From Rhodosorus marinus (taxonomy: Eukaryota; Rhodophyta; Stylonematophyceae; Stylonematales; Stylonemataceae): DNA of 64,000 nt. This document shows positions 42,706 through 53,653 of the stretch, piece after piece (the stretch's first letter is position 1; each line of letters begins with the position of its first letter). A program made the translations under genes and the position numbers. The stretch is taken from positions 471,001-535,000 of the forward strand of contig JAMWBK010000001.1 of the NCBI GenBank assembly GCA_029953675.1, in the 5' to 3' direction. Below the pieces are notes generated by a model that saw only the letters and a list, made by a program, of their open reading frames with translations, had not been told where the DNA came from and made no database searches.

Positions 42706-45700
42706 ATGTCCGGGCAGGCTGTAAACCGGAAGAGGATTCTTCCTCCTGTGAGCAGGCATGAACTCCTCGAGGAGGAACATGAAAAGTTCGGTGGTGAGGA
42801 TGCTGTGGGTGACATCGAGGACGGATATCTGAGACCAACGCGGAAGGATCTCGAGCTCAGACTGAGGCGGCTTCTTAAAATTTTGAAGAAACATCCTCAA
42901 AGGTTTTCGAAAAAAAGTCTAACCTTGTCCGCATCGCCCAGTGCTCTTCCCAAATTGGATTTGGATCTACTGGCGAAGATGCTTAGTCGTGATTCGTTGC
43001 TACGGCATCAGAACAGACTGGTCAAGATGCTCGTGGCCCGTAATATTGTGGAACTTCTGAGAATATTTGCTCCAGATGCACCCTACGGAGAGGACAAGCT
43101 CGTCGACGTGTTCTCACTTTTCTTGAGGCAAGTATCGTCTATTGGCAAAGTTGATGAGCTCCAACCAGAAAGGGTTAAGTTTCTGGAGAGGCTCGCTCGC
43201 ATTCAGGCTTTTTGTCTGGTGCGATGCGAAACTGATATCCTCGAAGAAGCGATACTCTGTTTGCAGGCAGCCGTCGTACCCACTTCATCAGAGGCCTACA
43301 GGTCATCGGTTGTATCCTGTCTGACAACGATTGCGTCTGAGGCTCCAGAAATTAGTTCCGTAAGCTGTTCTTCGACATCTCTGAGGCTGTTCAAAACGCC
43401 GTGCGGAGATAATCTACAGTCGTAGACAGTTTGCAGGACAGCGACTAACAAGGCGAACTTAATTCTCCCAGGAAATGCTTGAGAAGCTCTTGAGCCCGCT
43501 CCACAGCCCGGGCAATGATAAGGCAAGCTCCGTCGCTCTAGAGGTTTTCCGATCTTGCGCTGCGCAACTTGCAGAACCTGTTCAACACCACCTGACGCGC
43601 ATTGTGAATAAATCCCGTTCCAACGGAGGAAGCTTTGAAACTAAAGGGCAATGGCGAATGTTCTTGGCACTTGCGTGTGAGGTTCCGAACCTGGAAAAAG
43701 ACGCACTTCAGTCTTTAGCAGACGATCTGCGGTCGACTGAGTGTCAGCTGCGCAAGCAGAGAGTACAACAGTTCGCAGAAATTTTTTCCCAACCAGGTTC
43801 GTTCAGCATTTACGGAGGATGCAAGGACCTCGAAGACCCAAAGCGGCCAGGGAAACCCGTTTAAAAGCTAACGTTGCCCTGGGTCATTCTGGGCTCCGGC
43901 AGGTTCCAAAACCGCAGAGTGCTTGCCGCAAACCTACGAACTATTCCTTACGCGGTTTTTGGACGCAGATTCAAGTATTCGATGGACTTGTTGTGACTAT
44001 GGCGGAAAGATTCTCCATGAAGCTGTGGAGAGTGATGCTCTCAAAGTTGCCCAACAGCTGAAAGGCAGAGTCCTTGACACAGACGAGCAAGTACGGGCAG
44101 CAAGTGTTCGATCAATCTTCCAGGAGATACAGTCAGATCGGGTAGACCGGGAAACGCTTGTCTCAGCCTTGAGCAGACTCCTCGACAGGAAGCCCTCGGT
44201 AAGAAAGGAAACAGCGGAACAGGTTCAGAACTTCTTCCGATGCCAGGTATGATCGTCCAACATCCTCGCTTTCGTTGGATACGCGTAAATCAACGGACTC
44301 TAAACCTTGAAATCCCAGGCCTTGAACCCGGAAGAGTGGGCTGGCCAGAGAGTCAGGATTGTTCTCAGCGAAATCTGCTCGTTCGCGCGCGCGTGTCCGG
44401 CTGGAGCCGGTAGCTTGGAGGCGCTGATTGACTGTTGGATAGTCAACCATGCAAAGCTCGACCAGAGCGGTCAAGGCTCGGACAAGCAGAGTACTTTGAA
44501 CCGAGTCAAATGCTTCTTTCGAAACGTGAGAGGTCTAAGCGACTATGCGCTTACTACCATAGGGTCTGTGGTGAAGCGTAGATCAAGTTTGCGAAATGGC
44601 ATTCTTCTGGCTATTTCAGCTCGTTGGGTGAGTAGAGAATTGTTTCAATCGACACCGGCTGTCAGGATCCTTCAGAAAGGGTTTCTAACAGAACCTCCGC
44701 CTACCGCCGCGCCTATGTCTCCGTTCTCGCAGGACAAGGGGCCTGTACCGCAGAGCCAACCTGGGAACACGCCATCGACAATGCTGGAACTAGCTGAACA
44801 GCCGATAGGTCCCAAGCGAAGTTGCGCGAATCACGTGAACAAGGACAATTTGAAATTACTTGATTCTCTGTGCCAACTACTTTGCGATACCACCGAGAGA
44901 AGCAGGCGATGTTTATCCGATGTCCTGAACGTCAAGGACAAACTGGTTTTATCAAGAACAGTGGAGGGATTGTCACTGGAAAGATCTCTCCAGGAGATCG
45001 AGGATTCGTGTTCCGATGCGGTGAAGCGAGTGGGGTCCAAATCGCCTGCAGGGGACTTCCTTCGAGGAACCTTGTTTCCTCGTTCCAGACCAGCAATCTT
45101 CACAGCCGAGAATGTGGCTGAAGTTCTGCGATCATTTCCAGATGGTCGGACTGTTCCTTCAATTGGCGAACGAGCCCCTGTCCACTCCTGGAGCTATGGA
45201 TCAGGTGTTGAGAGGTACCTGAGATGGTTCCTTGACTTGACGGCGGATTTTTATGGCGACGTTTTCGAGGACCTCAGAGATGAGATTATACGAATGACAA
45301 GAAACCCGAGTACACGCCTGACCGCGCTACGAGTCCTCGCTCGCAGCTCGTTTACAGAAGCTTGCACAGCGCATGGATCGCACCTTGAAGAACTGGAAAA
45401 GTTCTGCGGCATGCCGTACTCGGCTGCGGAAGCGAAATTTGCGTCCAGGTCCATTTTGAGACTCAGGGGGGTATCCCCAGAGCGTGTCAACTCTGCTCTG
45501 GAAAGACAGAAATGTCGGACGTTAGAAGCTCTTGGTACGCCTCCTTCGACTTTAGTGAGCCTCCCTTGCCATCCCAGCTTTATGGAGTATCTGATTCTGC
45601 GCTCATTTCTCCAGATGAATTTGACATAGAGGCGTTACCTCAAGCATTTGCGGTGTGCGCTGAACTCGTACGGAGTTCTCCGGAAGACGAGCAGAGCAAG

Positions 45701-46943
45701 AAGATTGTTCAAAAGCTTTTCTCAGTTTTTTCGGAGATGGCGATTGGTAAGCTGTTCTCTGATGGCGACCCCGTAGAAGCAGTTATGATCTCCGGCATGT
45801 CGGCCGTATCACAAGTGGCAAAGCTGCCGAGCAGGGACGCATGGCCCTGGCATGGGAAGCAGGATTCCGACTCTCACCATCCGACAATGAAAATGATATT
45901 GAAGAGGGTTCTCCTGAGGGACACACCTTTATTTTCCCTCCTCAACGAGGGCGGAACTGAAGAAGAGGCTTTGCGGACGCACGCGGCAAAACTGTTGGTA
46001 AAACTGTCAAGGACTGGTGCTTTGTCCACCAGCGCAGACAGCATTTTGATCGTTGCGCGCTTCGTGAAGACAGCGAAGCCCGAGTTGGCGGAGAAATTGA
46101 GCAGATGGATTTTCGAAGGGATCACGCGGAAGAAGACGCCGTTCAAGTGGACCTGTGTAGTATTATTTGCAAACTTTGATGGAAAAGCTACTCTTGTTCG
46201 GGTATGGACTCAGTCCTTGGGGGAACCGAGATATCAACCAGCGTCTTGCCTATTTTCAACATCTTACGTGTTCAGTTTCCTCCTGTGTTCTTTAGACCCT
46301 CATTGCTTCACTGAGAGCCGCTGTAGCGCGAATGCAAATTGACGAGGCTCAAATGGACAGCGTTCACTGCACATTACCTTTCCTGCCTGAAAGCGTTCTT
46401 CCTACACTCGTATGGGTCTTAGCCAAAGATGCGGGCGAAATCCATTTGCTGGATAGAAAAGGCAGCCCTTTGAGTTCCTTTTTGTCGGCTCTCGTAGAGA
46501 ACTCTGAGCACGCGTCGCTGACGAAACGCGTCCTCGAGGTAGGTTGACTAGAAAGAGCTCCTTCCAGAGAGCATTCAGATGAGTTGTTGAATCCAATTGG
46601 ACTATGAACCCCTCCTGATCAGAATCTAGAAGCAGCGGAGGATGCGGGGAACGATCCAGCTTTAACAGAACGAATCCGGGCAGTTGCAAAGCATGGTCTT
46701 GATCTACTAAACAGCAAGATAGACGCAGAGAACTGGGAAGTTGAGAAGCTGCTTTTACCGCTCGGCTTACCACATTCTTTGTTCAAGGCGAGGAAGACAA
46801 CGAGGGTACACGCATATACCCTTACTTGTTGGGCAAGCTGTGTCATGTCTGAGCGTGTTTTTTTTCGTTCGCAGTCCGAGAAAGGCTTAACGAGCAAATC
46901 CGAAGCCCCAATGACTAAGAGAATCCGAATGCAGGCAAGATAG
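42706..46943 (+). CDS. PDS5: PDS5 sister-chromatid cohesion regulator
   Basis: HEAT-repeat protein that binds cohesin and controls its release and acetylation in the nucleus. The first ATG of the frame, at 42706, starts MSGQAVNRKRILPPVSRHEL. Exons 42706-43359, 43472-43796, 43918-44246 and 44319 onward join in phase. A long exon follows to about 45500, then further exons to about 46200, 46300-46540, 46621-46800 and 46876-46943; the product is about 1,200 aa. PDS5-type blocks are EEAILCLQAAVVPTSSEAYR, LPQTYELFLTRFLDADSSIR, LDTDEQVRAASVRSIFQEI, LLDRKPSVRKETAEQVQNFF and FLPESVLPTLVWVLAKDAGE. The reading frame shifts between 45448 and 45520: a GTCCAT...GTTAG intron would restore it, but a frameshift is not excluded. 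The C-terminus (MTKRIRMQAR) is basic. Confidence 0.85.
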
Positions 46944-49900
46944 CACGTTCGACAAAGGCTACTAGTCCACTGCCGGGCGAGCGGTCGAGGGCTACACGAA
47001 ATGCTCTGCTAGAGCACCTAATCCTACGTTCCCTTCATCAATATGCACATACCGAGGACGACACTAATCAAGGACCGCCAATCCAAGTCATCACAATGTA
47101 ATATAGAATGAAATGCAAAGGAACTATCAAAACGAGCAATCGAAAAGAACTCAGAATCCGTTCCGTACGGATATTGGATCTGCTTGCACGAAGTCGCTGT
47201 TCAAACAATGGAAAGGTTTTTTCCGCGTGTCTTCGGTGAACGGGTTCACGCCAGCGAATATATTATGGAAAGCACTCCTCAAGCATCAGGAGGGGGGATC
47301 AAGTTCGGGGATAGCAACTAAGTATTCTGCGTGTCCCTTGTCACCCCAGACGTGTAGTGCTTGGTCCAGCTTGCGAAACGCAATATCCAGTGAAACCACG
47401 CGGAAGGAGACCTGACTGTCGACAGCGCTTTCGTCCGCGTAGTGTGGTCCGTGCACGTACACATTGGCCAGAGAGCAAATCTTCTTCGGACTAGTGTTTG
47501 AGGTGGAAATGGGACGTTTTTGATTTGGATGATATTCACCAGAAAGTAGAAGCTACGACCTGCCCCGCACTGCTTTCCTAAATTTCCGTTGAAAACCAGG
47601 AAAACCTGAAGACTCGATCCGCGCCTAGAACCGGCCACTCTATATCTCTGGGATACCGAGTTACATTTAATACTCCTTCACCCCTAAAAGCGATACCCAA
47701 CAGAGCGAAATTTGACAGGGGTTCTAATCGGTTTTGGTGCGATTCGAGAATCAAAATATTTTAACCAAATCCATTGGCGGGTTTTCTTTGGTCCAGAAAG
47801 TTGACCAGGGCTTGGTTTTGATGATCTTCATGTTGGGGCTGACGCTCTAAAAAGTTCTATTGAGTTGATAGGGTGTCTTCGAAAAAAGGCGCGGAATTTT
47901 TAGAGCTTCGCATAGCCCCTCTCAAGACATCATGAACTTCATCCTATAAGTTCGGCTTCTGAAACACGAAAGTGGAGGCGTCCACCTTGGCACTGTTCTT
48001 GCAACTCTTCGGTAAGTGCCATGTTAGCTTGGTTCTTGGAAGAGACGAGGGACAAGAGCTTGTGGAGTTGTCAGCCTTTTCGGCTTTCGTAGAAACGTGG
48101 GCCCGCCATGCTGATTGCCTAGGAATCAACAAATGCCATATCGAAAAAATTCGCCATCGGAGGAACGCCACATCGTTCTCAGACAACCGGTATGAAGTGA
48201 TAAAGTTAGCTATAGTGTATAGTGTTATCATTTATATCATTATCACTTCAAACTTCATCACTTCATAGGGTTCTTCAAACCGTGAACTACTACCTGCTCA
48301 AGTATTGATTGTTGGCTCTGCCGGTCGAAGCAGGGCCTTCCTAAACCCGCGAAGGAGGGGGGGGGGAGGGGATTGAAAATAAACTCAGCGTCAAAACGTC
48401 TGATTGATTATGGGGGTTACGGAAACAAGGTATCAAAACCTCTTCGAGCACGAAAGTCCTTGGTAACCTGTTCGGTCAGGAGCCAGGATGCTCCTTCGCC
48501 AGACGTGCTACACAACCAAATCAATAGGTGACTGGAAACTTCCTATTTGTAGCCTTTTGATTGGTATCCAGTCTTTTTTGAACAGGCACCTAAGCCTTCG
48601 AAACATAATATTTCTTCTGCAATACTATCTGTTTCCAATCTCCGCTGGGGAGACGCGATCGAGTTTTATTGTATTTCTTGGTGTTTTCGAGGAAACTCGA
48701 CTACGCACCAATCCGCGACACGGAACCCATCTACAAAAAAAAATTCAATGCAAATTCTTAGGTTTCCGAGCCTACAGATTTAATTGGATGTTAAGAGGAT
48801 GTTTTTGGTTCCGGCTCCGAAAGTATCAACGAATCACCGGAGAGATCGACTAATGGCCCCTAAAACAAAACAAAAGGTAGCCAGAGCCACGATGAAGATC
48901 AACAAAACTCATCCAACCCCTCCTACTCCAACCATTGCAAAACCACTGCTAGAACTAGTGAAAGCCAAAAACCTGCGCCAAAATTCCATTTTATTGAGAA
49001 GTACATAAAAGGTTCGACAAAGTCGAAGGGGTGGTATAGTCCGTGTTCAGGAAACTGCATGAACCACAAAATAGGGGAAGGGGTAGGGTAAATACGAAAA
49101 CATATTTGGCACAGTTTGCGCTTCAGAGAAAATCTTTTCGGTCCAAAGTGTCTGTGCTGTGAGATACTCTATCTACCACATACCCCAAAACATCTTCAAA
49201 AATTACCTGATTCACTACAACAATTTAAAGAAATAGGATGATTTTGGCTAAGCTTGGGATACGTCAACTCTGATTGCTGGAATAGGTATCCAATGACATA
49301 CCAGTTCTATGACAAAGGCCAGTCCAATGACAACTGTCACATCCTTTTTTAATCCATTAAAGGAAAGGTACCCAATGCGCCAATCCATTGACTACAAGGC
49401 AGATAGCTCGAAAGATTTTCAATATTCAATTTTGTGATGTTTCTCCTTGCTTTCCCTTGCGCAGCATTTCGGGGGTTGGACGGACTATCTCCCAAAATCG
49501 CAGGGAGATATTTTCCAGGCCTTAAGAAAATCTTTTAATTTAATCCGTTATTCATAATATCTACGACAAAAAAATCTATGCGTAATATCCCCGTCCGTCT
49601 TGCTTTGGGGCATAAGCTAAGGATTTTAACATCGTGCTGTAGTTGACGGTTCTATTTTCACACCATGAAAACCAATCCAAAAAAAACTCCCTGGGTTTCA
49701 GCCCTTCAATAAGTGTTGTTCAATATACGTAAATTTATTGAGTCTTTTGACAGATCAATTTATTGGTTGTCTACCCCTCATCGTTCTGGGAACGTGATAC
49801 AATTCCGGGACCACCCCCCAACCTTTCTTCGGGCGGAGCAAAGAATGAGGTCCATTCGCTATATCCGTCCCCTTTTTTTCTTCTTTCGTTCGAAGTGGTT

Positions 49901-50414
49901 TTTAGGACAACGTAAAGTTCCATACCACAAAAGGAAACCTAGGGGGTTACAACCCCTACAATAACTTCCCAAAAGAATTGCAACCCTTCGTTTCGCCGGA
50001 ATTTTGCCTCGTATTGCAAGTCGACGGAATTCCAAGTAAAAAATGGTAGGCGGGGTATTTTGTTTGCACTCCCCGGATGGTTTCCAAGCCCCATACAAGA
50101 ATTCACTGTTTTTTCGAAATAAAATATTGTCCAAAATCGATGCCCATTGTTCGTTTAATCGCCTTTTTCCCTTCTTGAGCAAAGTATTTTGTCTACTTTC
50201 TTTCGCTGACAGGAGACGGTTTTCACATCTTGCACGGACATTCTTCATAGATATATAGCTGAGCTGAAGCCCTGCATCAAACTGCAAATTGCGGGGTCGA
50301 GTTGTGGAGGACGAGGAAGCCGACAGTCCTTGGATTGGCCTTTTTCTGTGTACATTTTAACTAATCTGTTTGGTTTGGGTTGTTTGATCCTCTTGGAGGG
50401 GTGTTTTGTGAAAC
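46944..50414. other. Long spacer, mostly featureless
   Basis: About 3.5 kb. It contains an exon-like minus-strand frame at 47279-47555 (listed separately), a hairpin-forming segment near 48190-48265 (ATGAAGTGATAA / TTATCACTTCA), and AT-rich sequence from 49000 to 50250. No RNA gene or transposon is recognised. Confidence 0.4.
47279..47555 (-). other. Exon-like open frame, C-terminal part of an unknown protein
   Basis: About 91 codons without ATG, ending at the TGA at 47281-47279. It reads PKKICSLANVYVHGPHYADE, SFRVVSLDIAFRKLDQALHV and KGHAEYLVAIPELDPPPDA, a composition typical of a real coding exon. No upstream exon could be joined, so it is either the last exon of an undetected gene or a pseudogene fragment. 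Confidence 0.3.
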
Positions 50415-51347
50415 ATGGGAGAAGCAATGACTGAAACCTGGAATGATGAGCTCAACATGATCGGCGGAGCTATGGGCGTGAAGAGCCCGGACGAGCTCGT
50501 CTCTGTGAAGCGAAGTATCTTGGACATTGTGGTGGTGCAGCAACAGAAGAGAATACTCGAGCTAGAGGAGAAGCTTAGTCGGACCAAGCAGGAGATGATG
50601 GACCTTGAAAGACAAAAGGAGAGGAAATGCAAGGATGTTGCAGCCAGTTCGCCCAACGTGAAGATTTGCACAACGAGCTCCACACCAAAGCTGAGCGAAA
50701 GAAAGCATGTCGAGGTACACGCTTCCGTTTCCACACCAAAGGTTGCGAATCCCGCCATCTCTAAGGGAAAGAGCAAGAGCGCCCCCCTGCGTTCCCCAGT
50801 GTGAGTCCTATTGAGTAATCTCGCAATTTTTTGTTATCGATTTCTGACGGCACCCTTTGCCCACAACAGGCTTAGTATGCTGCCGAGATACTGGACAGAG
50901 GAGGAGCACAGAAAGTTCTTGGAAGGGAGGAAGCTTTATGGCCCTAAGAACTACGCTGCGATATCCGCCGTAGTTGGCACAAGGACACCCAAACAGGTCC
51001 GAACTCATGCGCAGAAATACGAGATGAGACTAGTGCGTGAGAACGCGATGAGGAACTTCATGGGTTCTCGCCAAATGTTCCAGAGGCAACAGACCCAGAC
51101 CCAGACCAACCAGAAGCCACCACCGGCTGCCTACCCGCAGCCCCCGGAGAGTCCACCATGTGTCGTCCCCGAAGCATCGATGCCGCATGATTCGTTTGAC
51201 GATGCGGAGGAGTTCGACTCAACAACAAATAGTTTTTTCGAGGACCTACAAGAATCTGAAATTCCGAAGGCTCATCACGTGCTAGATGACCTAGACTGCT
51301 GCTACCTTGGAGACGGCTTCCTCGACGATGAGAAGACCTCCATGTAG
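50415..51347 (+). CDS. SHAQKYF-type single-MYB transcription factor
   Basis: Two exons, 50415-50800 and 50870-51347, join in phase to give 287 aa. The N-terminal half has a coiled coil (VVVQQQKRILELEEKLSRTK, then DLERQKERKCK). A Ser/Lys-rich linker follows. The MYB domain starts YWTEEEHRKFLEGRKLYGPK with the Trp-spaced helices and ends QVRTHAQKYEMRL, a variant of the SHAQKYF motif found in plant, algal and protist MYBs with a single repeat. A Gln/Pro-rich segment and an acidic C-terminus (HHVLDDLDCCYLGDGFLDDE) follow; the latter could be an activation domain. A nuclear DNA-binding role is expected, with targets like the GATAA/TATCC boxes of plant relatives. That last point is inference. Confidence 0.9.
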
Positions 51348-51494
51348 ACGTCACAAAAACCCAGCGCAGGGAAACCAATTTTAATTTCTTGGTCTACAGA
51401 CAATTTGCGAAGCATTTTGCAATATGCGGATAATACTGATCCCGCAGTTTTGTTTGGTAATTATTTTTAGCCTACCTAACAGTCATTCTGTAGA

Positions 51495-51530
51495 GTGGGG
51501 ACACTGGCTCTGCGGAGCAGATGTCCCCAC
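51495..51530 (+). other. Strong perfect hairpin
   Basis: GTGGGGACA (51495-51503) pairs with TGTCCCCAC (51522-51530), and inside it GCTC pairs with GAGC across a TGCG loop. It lies about 150 bp after the MYB stop codon, so it may be a 3'-UTR structure, a processing signal or a miniature inverted-repeat footprint. Confidence 0.7.
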
Positions 51531-51660
51531 AATCTAATTCTTACTATTCCATTGGGAGTACCTTATTAATGATTTAAAATATTTCACAACAGTCTCGTTG
51601 CCAGCCACCGCCAGAAGAATCTGGAACTTCTTCCGAACATCCTTTTCACAGACTACCGAA

Positions 51661-51768
51661 ATGACAAACTGGCTTGCGGCGCCGGGAAGGAGCTGGCATT
51701 CCTGGAAGCACGAAATGACAAACTGCCATGCGGCGCAGAGAAGGAGCTGGCATTGCTGGAAGCCTTTC
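51661..51768 (+). repeat. 54-bp tandem repeat, two copies, in frame
   Basis: Two adjacent 54-bp units (start at about 51658 and 51712) both encode RNDKL.CGA.KELA.LEA on the plus strand within an open stretch 51573-51808. Differences are few. The open stretch has no ATG and overlaps the last ~25 nt of PRORP on the other strand. Confidence 0.65.
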
Positions 51769-51782
51769 GAAAGACAGTTCCC

Positions 51783-53653
51783 CTATTTATGCCTTCTGCT
51801 TCGTAGCATTCTTACACAGAGCCAAGGTCTATTGTTGGGGACACGATCGTTTACAGGAATGTGCCAATAGTCCTCCGCCGCGTCGCTCTGCAACTTTTCG
51901 GCGTAGTGTCCTCCTCTGGCGTTCATTTGCATCTGTCAACGAATATGAGAGGGACCTTGTTCAACAAGACAATTTGTACGGCCAAGGCTTCGTTTCCCCG
52001 CAGGTCTACTCTTCTTGGGTAAGTTCAATCGTAGGACCACTTACTACATTCACTGCACGATCCTCATGCGAAACGCACGCCCTCGCCTTCCACTTGGAGA
52101 ACGGCCTGCTATCGACCGTCTTGGACATGTGCTCGACTACGTCGCGAAAGTTGTCGTTTGTGACAACCTTTCCATGGGAAAACCTTTGCAGTTGCCGGTG
52201 GCTCCAAAGGGCTATGTACCTATCGAACGAAAGCCACCGAAAGAGCGAGAAAAAAAATCGAACAGGGGAGGTGAGCCTACGCTGCTGCAAGATTAGATGA
52301 TTTATGTGAAGGTAGGATTTCGCTTACAGAATAACGGAATCATCATTAAGCTGTGAAGGAACGTAGACCACGGACTTTCCGGCGTCTATCAAACGTCGCA
52401 TAACCGGGTTCATGCCTTCGCTGGCAACAAAACAATGCGACTGCCCGTTCGCATCACACTGAATAGAGATCATAAACAGTTTGTCCACATTGTTCTCAGT
52501 CTGTTTCTCAAAGCCTTTGTCGTAGCAGACGTTCGCGGAGTCAATCACTACTTCAAATGGCCCAACTGTGGCCAACCACTTGTCAAGATTTTCAACATAT
52601 GTCCTGAGAAGTTGACCTGTACCAAAGAATACATAGCACTCTGCGTGCTGAGCCGACAGCAGCTTTGGCGCGAGTTCGTGTGTCCTACCTCTGAACGCTA
52701 CTTTCTTCAGCGCGTCGATGAACGCATCGAGATCGCTCGTATCAACTGCCTCTTCGGCAAGAGCCGTGCTACACTCTGGACATTTTCCAGCCAGGCCCAT
52801 CTCGCTGATGAATTTGACCTCGCAAATCTTCGAGCGCTGCGCTGCAGCGAGGATGTTCAGAGCCTCGGCTCTGGAGAACAGTGGGTTGTCCGCAGAGGTC
52901 TTCAAGTCACGGAGATGACGAAACAATTTGAGAGTAGCGGTGCTGTTCTCAGACCGAATCATGCTCAGCACGAACTCAAAGTAGTCTCCTGCGGTGAATT
53001 TGACTCCGGCGTCCGCAGCGTTCTGTACAGATGAAAAGCAGCGGGCACAATGTGAGCCTAGCTGGGAGGTAGTTGAGATTCTTCTTCGGATGGAATACTT
53101 CCATCAGACCTTCAAAGCGTCGAAAAAGAGCACGGTATTTCCTGCTTCTAACGAAGCCTCCAGAACCGGTAGGTACAACCGGCGCTTGATCGTTACGCCT
53201 TCCTCCCTCAAGAGCTCAAGAGTGTCACTTGTAGCTTTTGCTGAGCTATGCTTGGCTGCAAGTTGTATGAGGATCGTGTTCTCGGCATCACCAAACTTTG
53301 GTAAAGTACGATTCTCCTTTGTTGCGTTCTTCACCTGACGGAGGCGTTCGGGTGAGGAGCAAACGATCTGATCAGAACTCGGCGCAAAAAAGTTAAATCC
53401 ACTGCTGGATTACCTTCATCGCTTCCGTGAAAGCCTTGGGCTCATCTGCTGTCCTTAACGCCACCATGACCCTGCGCAGCCCCCAACCCTTAACGCTGCC
53501 CTCTTCCGTACTCCTCCAGAACGCGTCAAGGGCCTCTTTGACATCTATCGTGTGTGCAAGGTTCCTGGCCTCACGCGGAATACCCTTGACAGCCTTCGCA
53601 CGCATGTTGGTGAGCAAAAAAAACCTGAGTATCTCAACGCATTCCTCTTGCAT
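51783..53653 (-). CDS. PRORP: Proteinaceous RNase P (PRORP)
   Basis: Single-protein RNase P that removes the 5' leader of pre-tRNAs, found in plants, many protists and animal mitochondria. Exons 53653-53414, 53334-53110, 53022-52689, 52616-52328 and 52219 onward join in phase, with a last exon at about 51910-51783. The N-terminal PPR-like helices include RRLYLPVLEASLEAGN and AGVKFTAGDYFEFVLSMI. A zinc-site CPEC precedes the NYN nuclease domain. The catalytic Asp residues are present: VVIDSANV, QLNDDSVILYIAL and KVVTNDNFRD. The family ending FSKWKARACVSH, YWHIPV and PWLCV closes the protein. No clear organelle presequence is seen on the chosen start, although an open frame continues upstream without ATG. 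The join before the last exon is tentative. Confidence 0.88.

Larger units (their letters stand above)
51348..51782. other. Spacer with hairpin and tandem-repeat frame
   Basis: 3' region of the MYB gene, containing a strong hairpin (51495-51530) and a plus-strand open stretch with a 54-bp tandem repeat (51573-51808). It ends at the PRORP stop codon. Confidence 0.45.
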
